From: Lineus longissimus
Lineage: Eukaryota; Nemertea; Pilidiophora; Heteronemertea; Lineidae
DNA length: 64,000 nt
NCBI RefSeq assembly: GCF_910592395.1
Contig: NC_088322.1
Location: 12,457,431-12,521,430 of the forward strand
Direction of reading: 5' to 3'
Part shown: positions 21,031-33,800 of the stretch, one piece after another
How positions within the stretch are numbered: position 1 is the first letter of the stretch
Layout: the number at the start of each line of letters is the position of its first letter
Made by a program: the position numbers and the translations under genes
Notes under the pieces: model-generated
The model's database searches: none
Seen by the model: only the letters and a program-made list of their open reading frames with translations
What the model was told of the DNA's origin: nothing

Positions 21031-22085
21031 ATTCGCGTAGCGAATAGCCACGAACATCGTTTTTGACACTTTTTTCAAGAAACGAATTTTCGTCGCTGGT
21101 CACAAATTCGTTGCAGATTCTTTTCATTTTTAGCGCTGAACTTGAAACGAATTTTCACTGCGCATATTCAGAGGTACAAAATCGTTGCATAACCGCCACA
21201 TCATATTATGGTGGCGAATTTAGCGTCGCTTACAATGTATCATTTCGTAGCGCAAGAGAATTATGTCGACGTTCACGGGAAAATGCAGGTGAAAATTACG
21301 GGTGGCTGATTATTTTTAAACGAAGTTTAGAAACTGCAACACATTCCATCATAGGCCTACGCACTGGTACACTTCACCCCAAACTGTACACTACATCCAA
21401 TGATTGGCCATAGCGATCAGTAATATGGGTCGTGATCACGTGATGTGACGTCACTGCGGCATCCTCCTTGCACTACATCGTAAAGCATCATTTACATCAA
21501 AAAGATCGGAAACAGGTGTTTATTTGCATAACAAGTGATTCCTCAGTGTGGGTCATCGGCCATCCAATCTCTTTTCGTAGAACCAGAACCAGGCAAGCGG
21601 TCTTTTATTAATTGACAGGTGTCAACAGACGTCATGACCACCATTGAAAGCCGATTGGTCAAAGCAGCGGACAAGATGAGAAGCCGGGATCGGGGAAGGT
21701 TTTCACGTCAACATTTATAGCGGCGGGTCTTCTGATGTGGCGACACCTCATTAACCTCTAAAGATGCAGGTGGCCGACCCCGATTCCAGGAAGATAGCGT
21801 GGTAAAAAGTGTAGGCAGAAGTGTAGATTCTAGATTGAACTGGATGCGAGGCCGCTATTGTTGGGAAGTTGCAAGTTTTGAAATATCGTGACACGTGTAT
21901 GGTATATGGTAGGTCAAATGCTTTTGGGGAGCTTTGGAGTTGTCAACTGCAGCTACTCACGTAGGTACGCTAAAGTATTCATGTGTTCTGAAATTACCTT
22001 CGCCCCACACATCCGGCATTGCGACATTATTGGCGACACGGCCCGTTCACTAAGTGCAACTTAATATTTTTCGTTTTCCTTTCTG
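21031..22085. other. No recognised feature
   Basis: The start (21030-21130) is rich in TTCGC/GCGAA words resembling a foldback-element end. The rest shows no gene, RNA or clear repeat that I can support. Confidence 0.4.
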
Positions 22086-22650
22086 TGACATCGTGTGTAT
22101 AGCAAGGCAGACGATAAACTGGGATTTCCTGAGATATCCTGCATCTTGTAAGGACGACTGCGAAAATGTGAGGATTGCGACCGGATGTCTACCTGGTGCG
22201 GGAGAGGTAGGTGTGATTTCTGGATCGTTTCTGAGACATCCTGTGTCTGGTAAGACAGATTGCAACATCATATCTAATCGGTGTGGGAGAGATAGGGTGT
22301 GACGATGCCGGGTGTCAATGTTGCCATGTCGGGCCCTTGACTTGATTATAAAGCTTTAGAGATCCTTTCTGAGACGTCCTGTATAGCATGGACGGTTGTG
22401 ACAGTAAGTCCGATTGGTGTGACAATTATAGATTGAGCCGATGTTGCCATGTCGGGGCCATGCTTAGGCTTCATAGATCGTTTCTGAGACATCCGCTGCA
22501 TAGCAAGATAGATTGAACAGTTTGAGTTACGACAGTGATTGGTTGTGACCATGTCTTCATGTCTGGCACTTGTGACTCTATAGCATCATTCAGAGACATC
22601 TTGCATAGCCAGGTAAATTGCAATATATTGCAGGTACAAGAGGAGATGTA
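22086..22650 (+). repeat. Degenerate tandem repeat, five units of about 105-140 bp
   Basis: Each unit begins TC(T/A)GAGACATCCTG.. (about 22122, 22229, 22366, 22483, 22590), followed by ATAGCAAG.(C/T)AGATTG-like words, with TGTTGCCATGTCGG(G)CC kept in the middle units. There is no common open frame. CTGAGA cores could suggest box-D-like elements, but no matching C boxes or terminal stems are evident. 22651-23140 shows nothing recognisable. Confidence 0.5.
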
Positions 22651-23144
22651 CATGTAAGTTGTGCTGATGTCTCTTTGTCAGGCCCATGGTTTTTTTTGGT
22701 CAACCAGGTATTTGTCATAACAAGAATGTCCAGTATTCACCTGGTCCCTGGCTTGCACCCAATAGAGTTCATGTGTCCATCTTCAAGAGAAGCTCCCCTT
22801 ACGAAAAAGATCTCGGATTTACGATGCTCACCATGGTGAATGTAGGATTTACCATGGTGAAACTGAGACACCTTTTTTCCTAAGGGTAAGGAGGAGGACA
22901 TGCATCTTTGACTACATCATTTCTTGACAGACAGCTAGTAGAGACCACCAGCCTAGATGGGATTTGTTAATAAACAACCTTGTACCCAGGATCAAAAAAT
23001 GAAAACTGCAGGTGTAATCTATCAAGAACTTTTTAACTTTTTCCTAGGAACAAGGTTTCTATTAACCCTCTCATCCCGTTTGGCTCTGACCGTGGGAATA
23101 TTTTATTTTTGCAAAATGTCTGCCTTATGAAAAGGATAAACCTT

Positions 23145-23385
23145 TTTGACTCACCTGTGAGCCTTTACAATTACGCAGTGTCCGTCATCCGTCGTCGTCC
23201 GTCGTTAGACATGGGTGGCACATTTCATTACCGCTAAAAATATGCCATTATTCGCTTCATACTGGTCAGAAAAGTTAGAAAAAATATGGTAGGTACTTCT
23301 AGCAATGATGCATCATATATCATCTGCAGTTTTTTTACCTAGTTTTCAAGGTCCTTTGACACAGGTGAGCACATGGTTCCTGGAC
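23145..23385. mobile_element. Foldback-type repeat with GTCCGTCGTC core
   Basis: ACTCACCTGTG at about 23150 is mirrored by CACAGGTGAGC near 23360. The interior begins with the low-complexity GTCCGTCATCCGTCGTCGTCCGTCG. This arrangement is typical of non-autonomous foldback repeats in marine invertebrate genomes. From 23386 to 23880 only a weak duplication of GAAGCTCTG.TTAAGACAG (about 23411, 23740) was seen. Confidence 0.4.
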
Positions 23386-23880
23386 CATTTCTTTTCTCTC
23401 AAAATTAGATGGAAGCTCTGATAAAGACAGGAGTGCATCTTGTTGGTGTTGTTGGTGGTGCTACTGCAAGTCTTACTAGGGTGGGAATGGATAGGGCTCT
23501 CTACACTAGTAGAGTATCACGTCATGTGGGCGTCTTCAAGAGCTGAGTGATATACACCTTTCCAGAAATGGGGCGCTGAGTGTCCGAAATAGTGGTGTCA
23601 GAAGGGGAAACTAGGCCTTATGGTGGAGGGACGAAGGAGATAGTCATGGTTGACCAACACACTTGAATGCCTTTAATGACGGACAAGGGGGAAAAAGTTA
23701 GTTCCAATGCAAGCCACCAATTTCGGGAAGCATGTATAGAAGCTCTGGTTAAGACAGTAGTGTCCTGTTGTTGTCTTTTGCGCTCTAAGGCTTCTGATGC
23801 TGGCTCAGATATATGGCCTACGCCAAGTCTGAATTGGGTAGGGATCCCAGTGTGTTCCATGTATTTCACCCATGTGAAAA

Positions 23881-24042
23881 TACAATAGAACCTCTCTATT
23901 AAGGACACCCTCGGGACTGGCCATTGCTGTCCTTAATGGAGAGGTGTCCTGATTAGAGAGGTCAAATTGAATGGAAACAACCATTTTGGGATCAACACTA
24001 GTGCCCTTAATAGAGAGGTGTCCGTTAAGGGAGGTTTTCTGA
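23881..24042. mobile_element. Short MITE of the AACCTCTC/GGACACC family
   Basis: Begins TACAATAGAACCTCTCTATTAAG and ends AAGGGAGGTTTTCTG, with internal GAGAGGTGTCC in both orientations. It shares termini with the 790-bp element at 6837 but is only about 160 bp. Confidence 0.5.
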
Positions 24043-27000
24043 ACAAGATATACGAAGAAAATCAGTCAACAGATCACATACATTAAGATAACTTTTATTT
24101 AAAAAAACAGAAGTATAATACATCATGATATAGAGAAGTGTGGTTTAATAAAATCTTTATTAATCATTATTGACATTATCTGAGACCGAAACATTAGGAG
24201 AACTTATTATGACATTTATGCAAATGACGAACTCTTAATGCAATTGACCACTTCTTTTATCAAATTATGTATGCTAATCACACTGAATGATAAAATCAAT
24301 CATTATATACAAGTAAAGGACTATGAAAGTTACTAATCCGTTTTATTCTATGAAAAAATTGAAATGAAGGACTGAATATCAAAAATTAACAGTTAAATAA
24401 TTGGGTATTTCAAGATTTTAGAAAAAAACTTTAAAATGAGCCAAAAGTTAAAAGAGAGAAAAGAAAGTTAGGCTGATTTTCTGTTGCCTGTGTGTCATAC
24501 TTTAAAGGGGGTATGTTGTTTATATTGTATAAACTTGTGGCTCACAAAAGCACAAAATACCCAATGCCGCCGGGCAGATCAAGTATCATGCATGAAAATC
24601 TGCTGAAACTTGGCATTGCTGACATTTGCGTATTTACACCATTAAAAATTTTCAAATTCAATTCTAATTTTCAAATGATTTAACGAACGGAGTAGGCCTC
24701 AAAGGGTCCTGCCATCCATTGGCAGAGCTTGTTTCCATGTGATATGGAAATCTTAAAAACATCGGTCACATTGTCACTATCAAGCACGAGATCTTCTGTT
24801 AAGATTTTGAACTAGACGCTCTAAGTGTACTCTATCGTCTACTATTAACATACCTTTATTTACAAAACTATTTAGTATTATGTACAAAAGTTTACAAGTA
24901 GTTACATAATAATTCATTGGCGTTGTCTCTCTAACTAACGAACCTGCGCCACAAGGTCTTCGAAATTCATCGCATATGAACGACTAAATCAAGGGCGACA
25001 GCGGCAGCGAAAAAACTGTTACGCTGATTGGTAAAAAGTACATGATGATTTATTGGTGTTGTGTGTCAGTTAGTCTACTGACTGAGGGGACCATCTGACA
25101 CAAAAATGTAAAGAGTCAACTGAATACTTTTATTTTCTCAGACAATGGAAGGTTTCTGTCATGTTCAGTTAGATTGCCTTTTGATTTAGTCGCCCATGTA
25201 GAATGAACTTTTGACAAAAAAGCCCCTGAATAAATCAATCCACAAAGGCTTCGCAGACACAAATGCCCCAATTAAAATAACTGCCCCAAGCTGCTTAAAA
25301 CATCTGAACATGTTTTATACGAAAACTTCTGAACTTCCCCCTTCAAGTTACCCCCAATAGCTCAGGAAAACAAAGCCTATGGTTGAAACCAGCAGTGACG
25401 AAAACCAAATTGACCAATTCAACCACACTCACTGCACATGTGTTTCGTGGAAAAGAAATATGACTTCAGTTCAGAAAGCAGGGAAAACTGGGCATCCCTG
25501 CCAACTGGACTGGGGCCAGTAAGATTCATGGCATAAGTAACGCCATCAATTTTACTATCATTAAAGACATGGAAAGGTAACCAGTCGAGCTATGGGTGTC
25601 CCAATACCCTTGGGGCATTTTTGGGTCCAAAACAATACATCAGTACAATCATTTTAGAACAAAGCCAAAATTGGTACATCTGTCACATGCTTAGCTAATC
25701 TTAGTCATAATCCTACCATTCTTCAAAGAAATCAGCAGCCCCTAATACGCACCAAGGAGAAATTTAGATGATCAAATCAATATATCATTTTAACAAATAT
25801 ATTCATAATTATACATACATATACATGTACATTCTCATTTAAATTAAAATTTAATTTAGTCAATAATTTTAAAAGTAATTAGCTTAAATGTGTTAAAATT
25901 TCAAAAATGAACAGCATTTTAATACATTTTCTTTCTTAAAGAATCAAATAATTCACATTTATTTAGAAATCAAACATAAAAATTCATGATCAATATATTA
26001 TTCATACAAATTCCTCCTTACACACTTTATCACCAACATTTCAAAAAGTACCAGTTAGTGACAGCTGACAGTAAGTGGAAATGCCCCACAAATGAATAAG
26101 TGGACAATGGGCTGAATCTCATTTTCCTTTAATACCATGACTAGGCTCATTTTTCTGTGACATCCTGTGGAGACATACCTTCTGCAATTGAAAGAGGACT
26201 TACATTTCCACATTCTGGCAGACTTACATGCACTGATTTACACAATCTAATTGAGTCAAACACTTGTGGACATGTTCATGGAATCAATAATATACTTAGC
26301 TGTTTCATCAAGGCAATATCACAAAAGTTCCATATCTGGGAAAAGATAGTCGGTAGAATTTCCCAGTTCGTTCATGTACATTTAGCACTTAAATAGTTAA
26401 AACCATTATCATTTAACATAATATTTTGATAAATTGATGTAATTTATACACATATTTTGTTCAAATAAAAAACATTTCATTCAGAATCGTCATTAAAATC
26501 AGTTTTTGAATTATATATCATATTATTCTGTGTAGAAGAGTGTGTTCAATCATAGATATTTATAACATTTTGAAAAGAGGCAAATAAAATCACGCTGTTC
26601 AAAGCGTCTTCCCATTTCTACTGTACCAGCACAATGGTCTTAACAAAATTTCCACACCGAGCGGTCAAACACAATAATCTTGCCTCAAAGCCAACTTCTA
26701 ACCATTGAGCACTATTTAAGCCAACACTGCTTCCATTTTTACAAGAAAATATCCAGAAAAGAAATGAACTTTTCCTAGTACAACCTCAGAGTTATGTTGA
26801 TGACAATATTTCACAATCTTTAGTTTCCATTAATGTTGCATTTCAATGGGCTCATACATTATTACTGGAATATTTAATGACTCCCATCAACTATGTACCA
26901 AGGTCAAAGGTCATATGATATTTACAATCGCTATTTACACGTAAGTGTGGAGTCAAATTTTCTAGTACTCAAGGGAGGTTGGGGCAGCACCAATTTATGT

Positions 27001-29650
27001 GACAGAGACCTACTTGCCTAGTTTAACAGTGGCAGAGGTATTAAAGCAAGAAAAAAAACTCAGAAAGATTAGAAAACCATTCAGCGTAATCAACCTTCAG
27101 GTTTTTTGCCTACTTCATTCATTCCTTATTGATTTCATACCGATGGATAGCTTTAAGAGGACATAATTGAAAAAACCAAGCTTTTCATCTTCAATTTAGG
27201 TCTTACAGTGAACTTGAATAAAACCCTATTTCAAAATAAACTAAGGAAAACCAAGGAAAAAAGAAAATATAAAGGAAAGGGGCTAAGGCCAGCAACAGAA
27301 AACTAACACAAACGGAAGACATGAATTTCTGAGTTCAGTTTGGAAGGCAAGGATACAAAAGATGTTAATTTAACTGGTCCTGGCATCACCATGGATGGAA
27401 CTTCCTTGGCAACTATCAGCCATGGTAACAATGGAATGAGTTGCTTGGCTACCACAGGACGAAGCTTATTGTTGCTATGCAACACGTTTCTAGGCAACCA
27501 CAGGATGAAGCTTATTGTTGCTGAGGAACATTTTGATATTTCGAAGAGCTAGTAAGAATTAAACTAAATTTGTGAAATGATTGTCTGCTGCAGCATCAGC
27601 ATGTTTTGGAATTTTAGTAATATATCTGCAGGGTGAAGAAAGCAAAACTAAAAATATAAATTGTAAACACAAAAACAACAGACGTGAAACAACATGGACA
27701 AAGTCGACATTTTTCTACAAAAATGAAGAAAAAAATGTATTAATTCTTGACTGCTGCCACTTGTCTGTGATTGGTACTGCCCAACTTGTTTGAATAAGAA
27801 ACATTTTCTCCCTCTATCATAATTTGAACATTAATTGATTATAAAAGTGATCAACAAGTTTAAGTGTTAGGGCAGACAATTCCCAATTTTCTTTCTTTAA
27901 GCTGGCATGGGTGATTACAATGTACTTGCTTCAAACAATGTACAGTACATGTCTGCCTGGTTAATAAGTAACCAATAAGTAACCAACATTTATACCAATT
28001 ACAGCACTAGTCCATTGAATTTACATCAAACTGAGTATTTTCGACTCTGAGCTAATAATTTACATTTATAACTTCTTCAATTTATACAGTTTGACCCGTT
28101 TTAAAGTTGAAATCAAACAGAATCTGACGATCATCATCGAATGTGAAATAATTTACGCAAAGTTCTTGTGACCAACCTGTTTCATAAACCATTTACATGT
28201 AGATGAAAATAGGGAAATGTTCTTGAAACTGGCTGAAATTATCAGGAAATTTGTAAAATTTCTTGAAATTTATAGGTTTCTGTATTAATTTGAGTTCGAC
28301 TCGTAAAACAATCAGAGTTAATAATGTAACCTTGCAAAATGAGTATCAATGCATTTCTGACTGAAGCACACCCACAAACATTGCAATGTGCATTAGGTGA
28401 AACTCTTCAGAGGTTTACAGCGTTGTCCAAAATTTTAAACTGATTTTTAAAAATTTTTAAATTTCAAAATTGCTGTTGTGTATAACGATATGAATATAGT
28501 CTTCTTCATGTTGAATATCTGGCAAGTTTGATGTCTATTACTTATTGCACAATACAGCAGAATGAACACGGAACGACATAGGCCTCTAGGAATGAGAATA
28601 ACACTTTTCGAGAGGCACTTTTTCCTGAACATTTGTTTGACAACCAGATTTGTGAGTGTGCAACAGGCATAGTTGTGCGTATGCAGTATGTCAATAACTA
28701 TTATACACTCAAGAGAGTTGAAAACTTGAAACTATGTACACATACTTAAAATTTACTTTGGGAAAACAAAACATTTGGTTGCTTGGTAACGATATGCAGG
28801 TTCCCTAGCAACCATTATGTTTCATATCAACTGCATATGGTTGCTTGGTAACCATTGCAAATGAGCAACCCAAAGTCAGTTTCATAGCAACTAAAATTTT
28901 CAACCCCATTTCTAAATCATAGCATCTATCTCAATATAATCCACATGAGTTGCAGATGCATCGGCCGACAGTGCCCTTGCATTAATCCAATCTGTATTTC
29001 AAAACCCAAAATATGTGATAATTCAAAATCTTTATGATAATCCAGGAGAGCCTCTCTGATGATTGTGCAGCTAGAAAGTCAGCTTGGCAAATTAGTAGAA
29101 CGATTAAAAATATTGAAAGACGGCGCTCCTTGGTGAAGAAATTGAACCATTCAAATGTCTCAGTTTAAAACTTCATTGACAATACATTATCAAGTAGTAA
29201 ACAATGACCCGGGTAATTTTCCCCATGATAACTCACACAATGTGTGAATAATATAAGAGCAGGGAATTTAACACACTCCAGAATACTCTACAAACAAATA
29301 CTTCTTATACAGTTTCAACGCAGAGCACATTCCTTGATTATATACACATATGTACGGCAGACTTATATGGTTAAGTTCCGAGAAATATTTTCTTGTACAC
29401 CTAGTAGTTTATAGATACGATCACAACCATATTTTCACAAAATACTCCTGCACCCCTATATAAGAGTGGGGCTACGCCAGACATTCTGTGTTAAGTCCAC
29501 CCCTCTTAAGAATAGGACACGTCCATATATACACACTAACTTGGGCGGGATAGCTGAGCACGTGCAAATAGTTAGTTCATAAGCTGCGTAAAAATTGCAG
29601 GTTTTGATACTGCTGCCTTAACTTCAATGAAGTCATGTGACCTAAACCAT

Positions 29651-29705
29651 GTGACCATGGTAACCATATGGTTGTCATGGTAACATAACTGGACGCCATG
29701 GCAAC
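29651..29705. promoter_or_regulatory. RFX X-box-like motif cluster
   Basis: GTGACCATGGTAAC (29651-29664) fits the RFX X-box consensus GTNRCC-N0-3-RGYAAC exactly. GTTGTCATGGTAAC (29671-29684) and GCCATGGCAAC (29695-29705) are close variants. Related motifs occur at 28777-28790, 28804-28813 and 28839-28853. Motif evidence only. Confidence 0.35.
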
Positions 29706-30205
29706 ATGTTTGCATCCTCTTTAGTCTTTTGTAGTGTAGTCTAGTATACTCCATAATGAGAAAATTCCGAAGTTAAAAATTTACTCTCAGAGTAATTTAC
29801 CGCCAATATCCCAGAATGCAACGCAGCATCAATCGAATTTGCTTATACTTCCTCTAAAATTACCAATGAAATCGTATGATTTTGGCACTTTCAAAATGGT
29901 CAACCACAATGTCCATCGCAAATAACATCACAGCGCTGGTAAATCCCTTATTCTGACACAGCCATATTCTCGTTCCATTGAGCCATAGAATCACAGAAAT
30001 TCCTTTTCCAACGATATCGTGACACCGCATTTGTCGAGGCGTGGCACTGCCTCCGATATGGTAAACAACAGTCCATTTTTCAAATACTCCAAATCCTAGC
30101 ACAAAGATAGTGACACCTATCAGCCATTTACAACACTTTCTAACATAGTCTTCCTTGTAATCTTAATTTACCAATGAAGGTAACAAAATCCTCGCATATC
30201 ACCTT

Positions 30206-30286
30206 TGACGTCACTCCTCACATCACTAATGACATTGCTATGACATCACTTTTATGACATCACTCATGTCATTACTTATGACATCA
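30206..30286. promoter_or_regulatory. CRE-like motif array
   Basis: A perfect CRE TGACGTCA (30206-30213) is followed by TGACATCA at 30241-30248, 30255-30262 and 30279-30286, with half-forms between, all within 300-400 bases past the ErbB stop. It could be a CREB/ATF-bound element or a degenerate microsatellite. Confidence 0.35.
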
Positions 30287-30596
30287 CTCGCGACATCCTG
30301 CACACACACGGTATCTCACTGGCAGCATTTTCACACGGGAACCGATCATGCACATCAACAACTGGCCAACAGTTGACTCTGGAATTCTTAGGGTCTCCTT
30401 AACTCCGAATTTCTCCACCAATCAGCAGCTGAGATAAGTGAGCCAATGAAAAGGCTGGAATTCAAAGGGCATAGCACTGCGCTCCTTCTAATATATTTTC
30501 CTGCCTAAGACCCGAAATTCCGTAGAGTGATTCCGAATTTATCACCGATTTCTCGATTTAGTTTTAGTTACAGATATGTACACGAGGGGCGCTGAA

Positions 30597-30829
30597 CTAC
30601 ACAGTCGTCTCACCGGGATGCAGAACCGATGGGTCGGATTGCTGTAGTCTATTGTACTCATTATAATATTCATGCCCTGGTACGTCACTGTCCGGTGAAC
30701 TCGAGTCTAACCGTAATTTTGTTTCTGACGTTGGGCTCGCAGGTAAGTTATCATGGTGTCCATTTTGGAAATATTCCGGGTTATCGACAGAGTTTGGCTC
30801 CATTGAACGAGGATTGCAATACATATCAG
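30597..30829 (-). CDS. EGFR: ErbB exon 20: end of C-terminal tail and stop
   Basis: Acceptor TGATTTTTCAG; 77 codons including TAG at 30599-30597. It contains SVDNPEYF, an NPxY motif expected to bind Shc/PTB proteins, and HEYYNEYN, where Y-x-N fits Grb2 SH2 binding. Confidence 0.9.
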
Positions 30830-33800
30830 CTGAAAAATCAAAAAAGACATGTCACTTTTATCACGTACTCAAAAGATATGCGAAAGGATTCTATGGAGTA
30901 CAACAAAATTGTTTTTGTAACCTTATTTAAACAGATATTTTTAGAAAATAAAAGGCATGCAAATACTCTGGTTTACACTATCATTTTAGGTCTCATTCAA
31001 ATAACGAGGCAAGTGAAGTGACTTGCCCAAGATAACACGTTCTAATCTCTGCCCATATTACTTACTATCTATGATGTCCATGTAGTGAGCGGGTTTCGAT
31101 GATTTTGGCGTTAGGTAATAATCTTCATCAACTGGCAGATGTAGGGCATAGTCTTTCATTGGGTCACGGCCAAGAAAGTCGTTATGATCATCTGCAATGA
31201 TGAACAAAAAGGGTTAAAGGGAAACAGTATTAAGCACAAGCAAGATGGGGCAGATCAAAGTTGCACAAAGTGGCCAATAGGAGTCGCACAGACCGTCAAG
31301 ATTATTCACGTTTGTATGATGAAGATTTTTAAGCGAATCAAACCAAGGTTTCTGAATGTGCATGTCACGGACCTAGAAACCTTGAATTGGACCCCATCTC
31401 CTGCCTGTGGTCCGCCTTTGATAAATATATTTAAAGGGTACAAAGGTCACCATCCCCTAAGCTTACTTACCTCTGGGATCTTTTGTTGATAATATCTTGC
31501 ACGGATCTGAACTGTACCGGGACCCACCATTGCTGCCTCTGTCTCGATTGAAGTTGCCCTCGAGGTGGGCGTATTTCTTGTCACGTTTCGTCGGCGTGAT
31601 CAAGAACTGGTTTTCCCGTGCAGGGCTGTTTGCGGGTGTCCGTTCGTCATAATCTGATGGTATGTGCACCTAAACAAGAATAAGTGAAAAAATGATAAGA
31701 GACCTGTTCAATGGTACCACTAACCGGGCCGATTTTCCACAAAATCCTACTCCGGCTTGGTCAGTTTGCAATGGACACCACAAACTGATCTGTCTGGAGG
31801 GAGGTTGAGGATTCCAACGGGTGTAAAAATCCTGATGATACCTACCTTTCCATTGCTGATGCCATTCATGCCATTCGCCAGGACTGGGCTGTCGATCTCA
31901 TCTGTTGTTTCGGTCGACTTTGGCATCAGATATTCCTCAGCATCTATCACCTCCTCCGGCCCGTCGACCGCTATGCTCATATTCCGCACGAGATCTTGAG
32001 TATCAACGTTGTGACTTGGCAGACGCATTAGCTTATCACCCTGGAGAGACAGAGCAAGGTCGAGGTCACTTTGTGTACCAAGGTCATTCACAAAGTCAAG
32101 GTTAAAGATTGAAATCAAGGTCAAAGGTAAGGCTCAAGCGAACTATCTATAAATTCATAGAAGTGTGCAAACTATTTGAAACTGAACTCCATAGCAAATA
32201 AGGCACTACAGTTTGGTAAAAATCGACGGCTTTGAAGAAAACCGAACTTGTCACAATTAGTTCACTAATCCTAGTCTACAAACTACAGCAATATGTCAAA
32301 TAATAGAAAGATTTAGTATTAACGCAACTTAGTTATCAGAATGGCTAATAAGCTGGTAATGATTGATATTTTGAATTATTTGGGCAGTCTTCCAGCTACA
32401 TGTACCCCTCAGTTATGCCAGTTTTTGTACTACATGTCATGCAACAATCAGAATACATCTATACACAGAATACAGAGACATTCTATTTTTTCAATTTAGG
32501 TGCATAAAGAAGTGCAGAGAGGATGCTTACATCTGGGAATAGAAAGAAAGATGTGTTATCAGAGAATCTCACATCATGGTGATGTAAGCTACATCATGAT
32601 AGGAAGACAGGTTTGGAAAAGTCTCGACCATCAAGGATTTTACACAGACAAAAGAACTTCTCTTCCCCAACCTATTCAAGCTAAGGACACGGGTAAGTGG
32701 GTTATCCAGTCAGCACCAATGCTATTTACAGAGTTCCTGTTTAGGTAGTAGTTCTTCAATGCATCAAAAAATGTACTCATACATTCTTCTAACTGTTGTA
32801 AACACTTTCAAATGGATAAAAGCGCCCTCTATGCGATTGATTTCCTATAAATCCGATCAAAACTTGTGAACAGACAGTAAAAGAGCGGGAAACATAACAA
32901 ACATGCAGGCGCCATGCATCACAATGCCGAGACAAAAAGACAAACTGACGGCTACGGTGTCATAGGCGTGGCCGGGAATATTAGCGCACGAGGACGAAGC
33001 GTATGACGCCCAGCTGACAGACTTGTGGTCGCAGACGTGTGGGTAAAAGTCCGCCATCAGTAAATTGGGCGTGCTGAGGCTGGCAACCGTTGCCAGGTCT
33101 TCAAAACGACACAGCTCGTCGTGCTGTGGGTGGAAACAAAACGTGGGGTTGTTGACGGATGCGAAAGCAACAATAAGGTTAAATGCTAAAATTTTGTGGG
33201 CTATTTATTTTTGTGGATTTTGCAAATAACCTAGATTCCCGAAAATGAAAACGGCAAAAAACTTTTTTTTTAGGAAAATTCCGAAAGAGTTTGCATCAGG
33301 AAAAAAATTGTGAAAATGTTTTTTTCAGAAATTTTCGCAAATCGCAAAAATAAATAGGCACGAATAATTTACAGTATGCAAAGTATGGTTGGATTGAATG
33401 TAAATATCAACAAAATACCGTTTTTAAATTTGGAGTTGTGTTGGTCAAAAGTGATGTATACCAATGTAGGATACAATGATATGATGGTATGAAAGTATTT
33501 CAGCAGTTGTGCTTGTATTCTAGATTTGGGCATGTTTTAACGAATAGGAAGCAAATAAAGGACAACAAAAAAGGCCAGCAAAATATTGCAAGAAGGGGTA
33601 TTTCAAAAGCTGCTAATACTATTGGTTCAGGTACACGTGTGACTATTGGTGGTGTGACATTTGGTGCATGTGCGCGCACATGACTATTGGTGAAAATGTT
33701 ATTGGTGCAGGTACACGTGTGGGTAAATTTTTTAAGGTGGTTCTTTGAAGTTTGTGGATGTGTAGGCACTGGATAAGCATGCAGAGAAATCTCCAGTTGA

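Larger units (their letters stand above)
24043..30596 (-). other. 3' flank / possible long 3'UTR of the ErbB gene
   Basis: AT-rich, with no coding exon recognised on either strand. Reading down from the ErbB stop at 30597, the first standard poly(A) signals I find are ATTAAA at 26133-26128 and AATAAA at 25963-25958, so either the 3'UTR is about 4.5 kb or an atypical signal is used. A DR1 nuclear-receptor motif (AGGTCAAAGGTCA) lies at 26901-26913. A 46-bp near-repeat around ACCACAGGA.GAAGCTTATTGTTGCT is at 27450-27525. Confidence 0.4.

Noticed and set aside
22086-22650. Box C/D snoRNA cluster
   Set aside because: CTGA-like words recur, but no C boxes or terminal stems are seen; kept only as a tandem repeat.
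33489-33683. Plus-strand ORF with [15 protein letters not shown]-like hexapeptides
   Set aside because: Arises from a short degenerate DNA repeat (ATTGGT..AGGTACACGTGTG) inside an ErbB intron.
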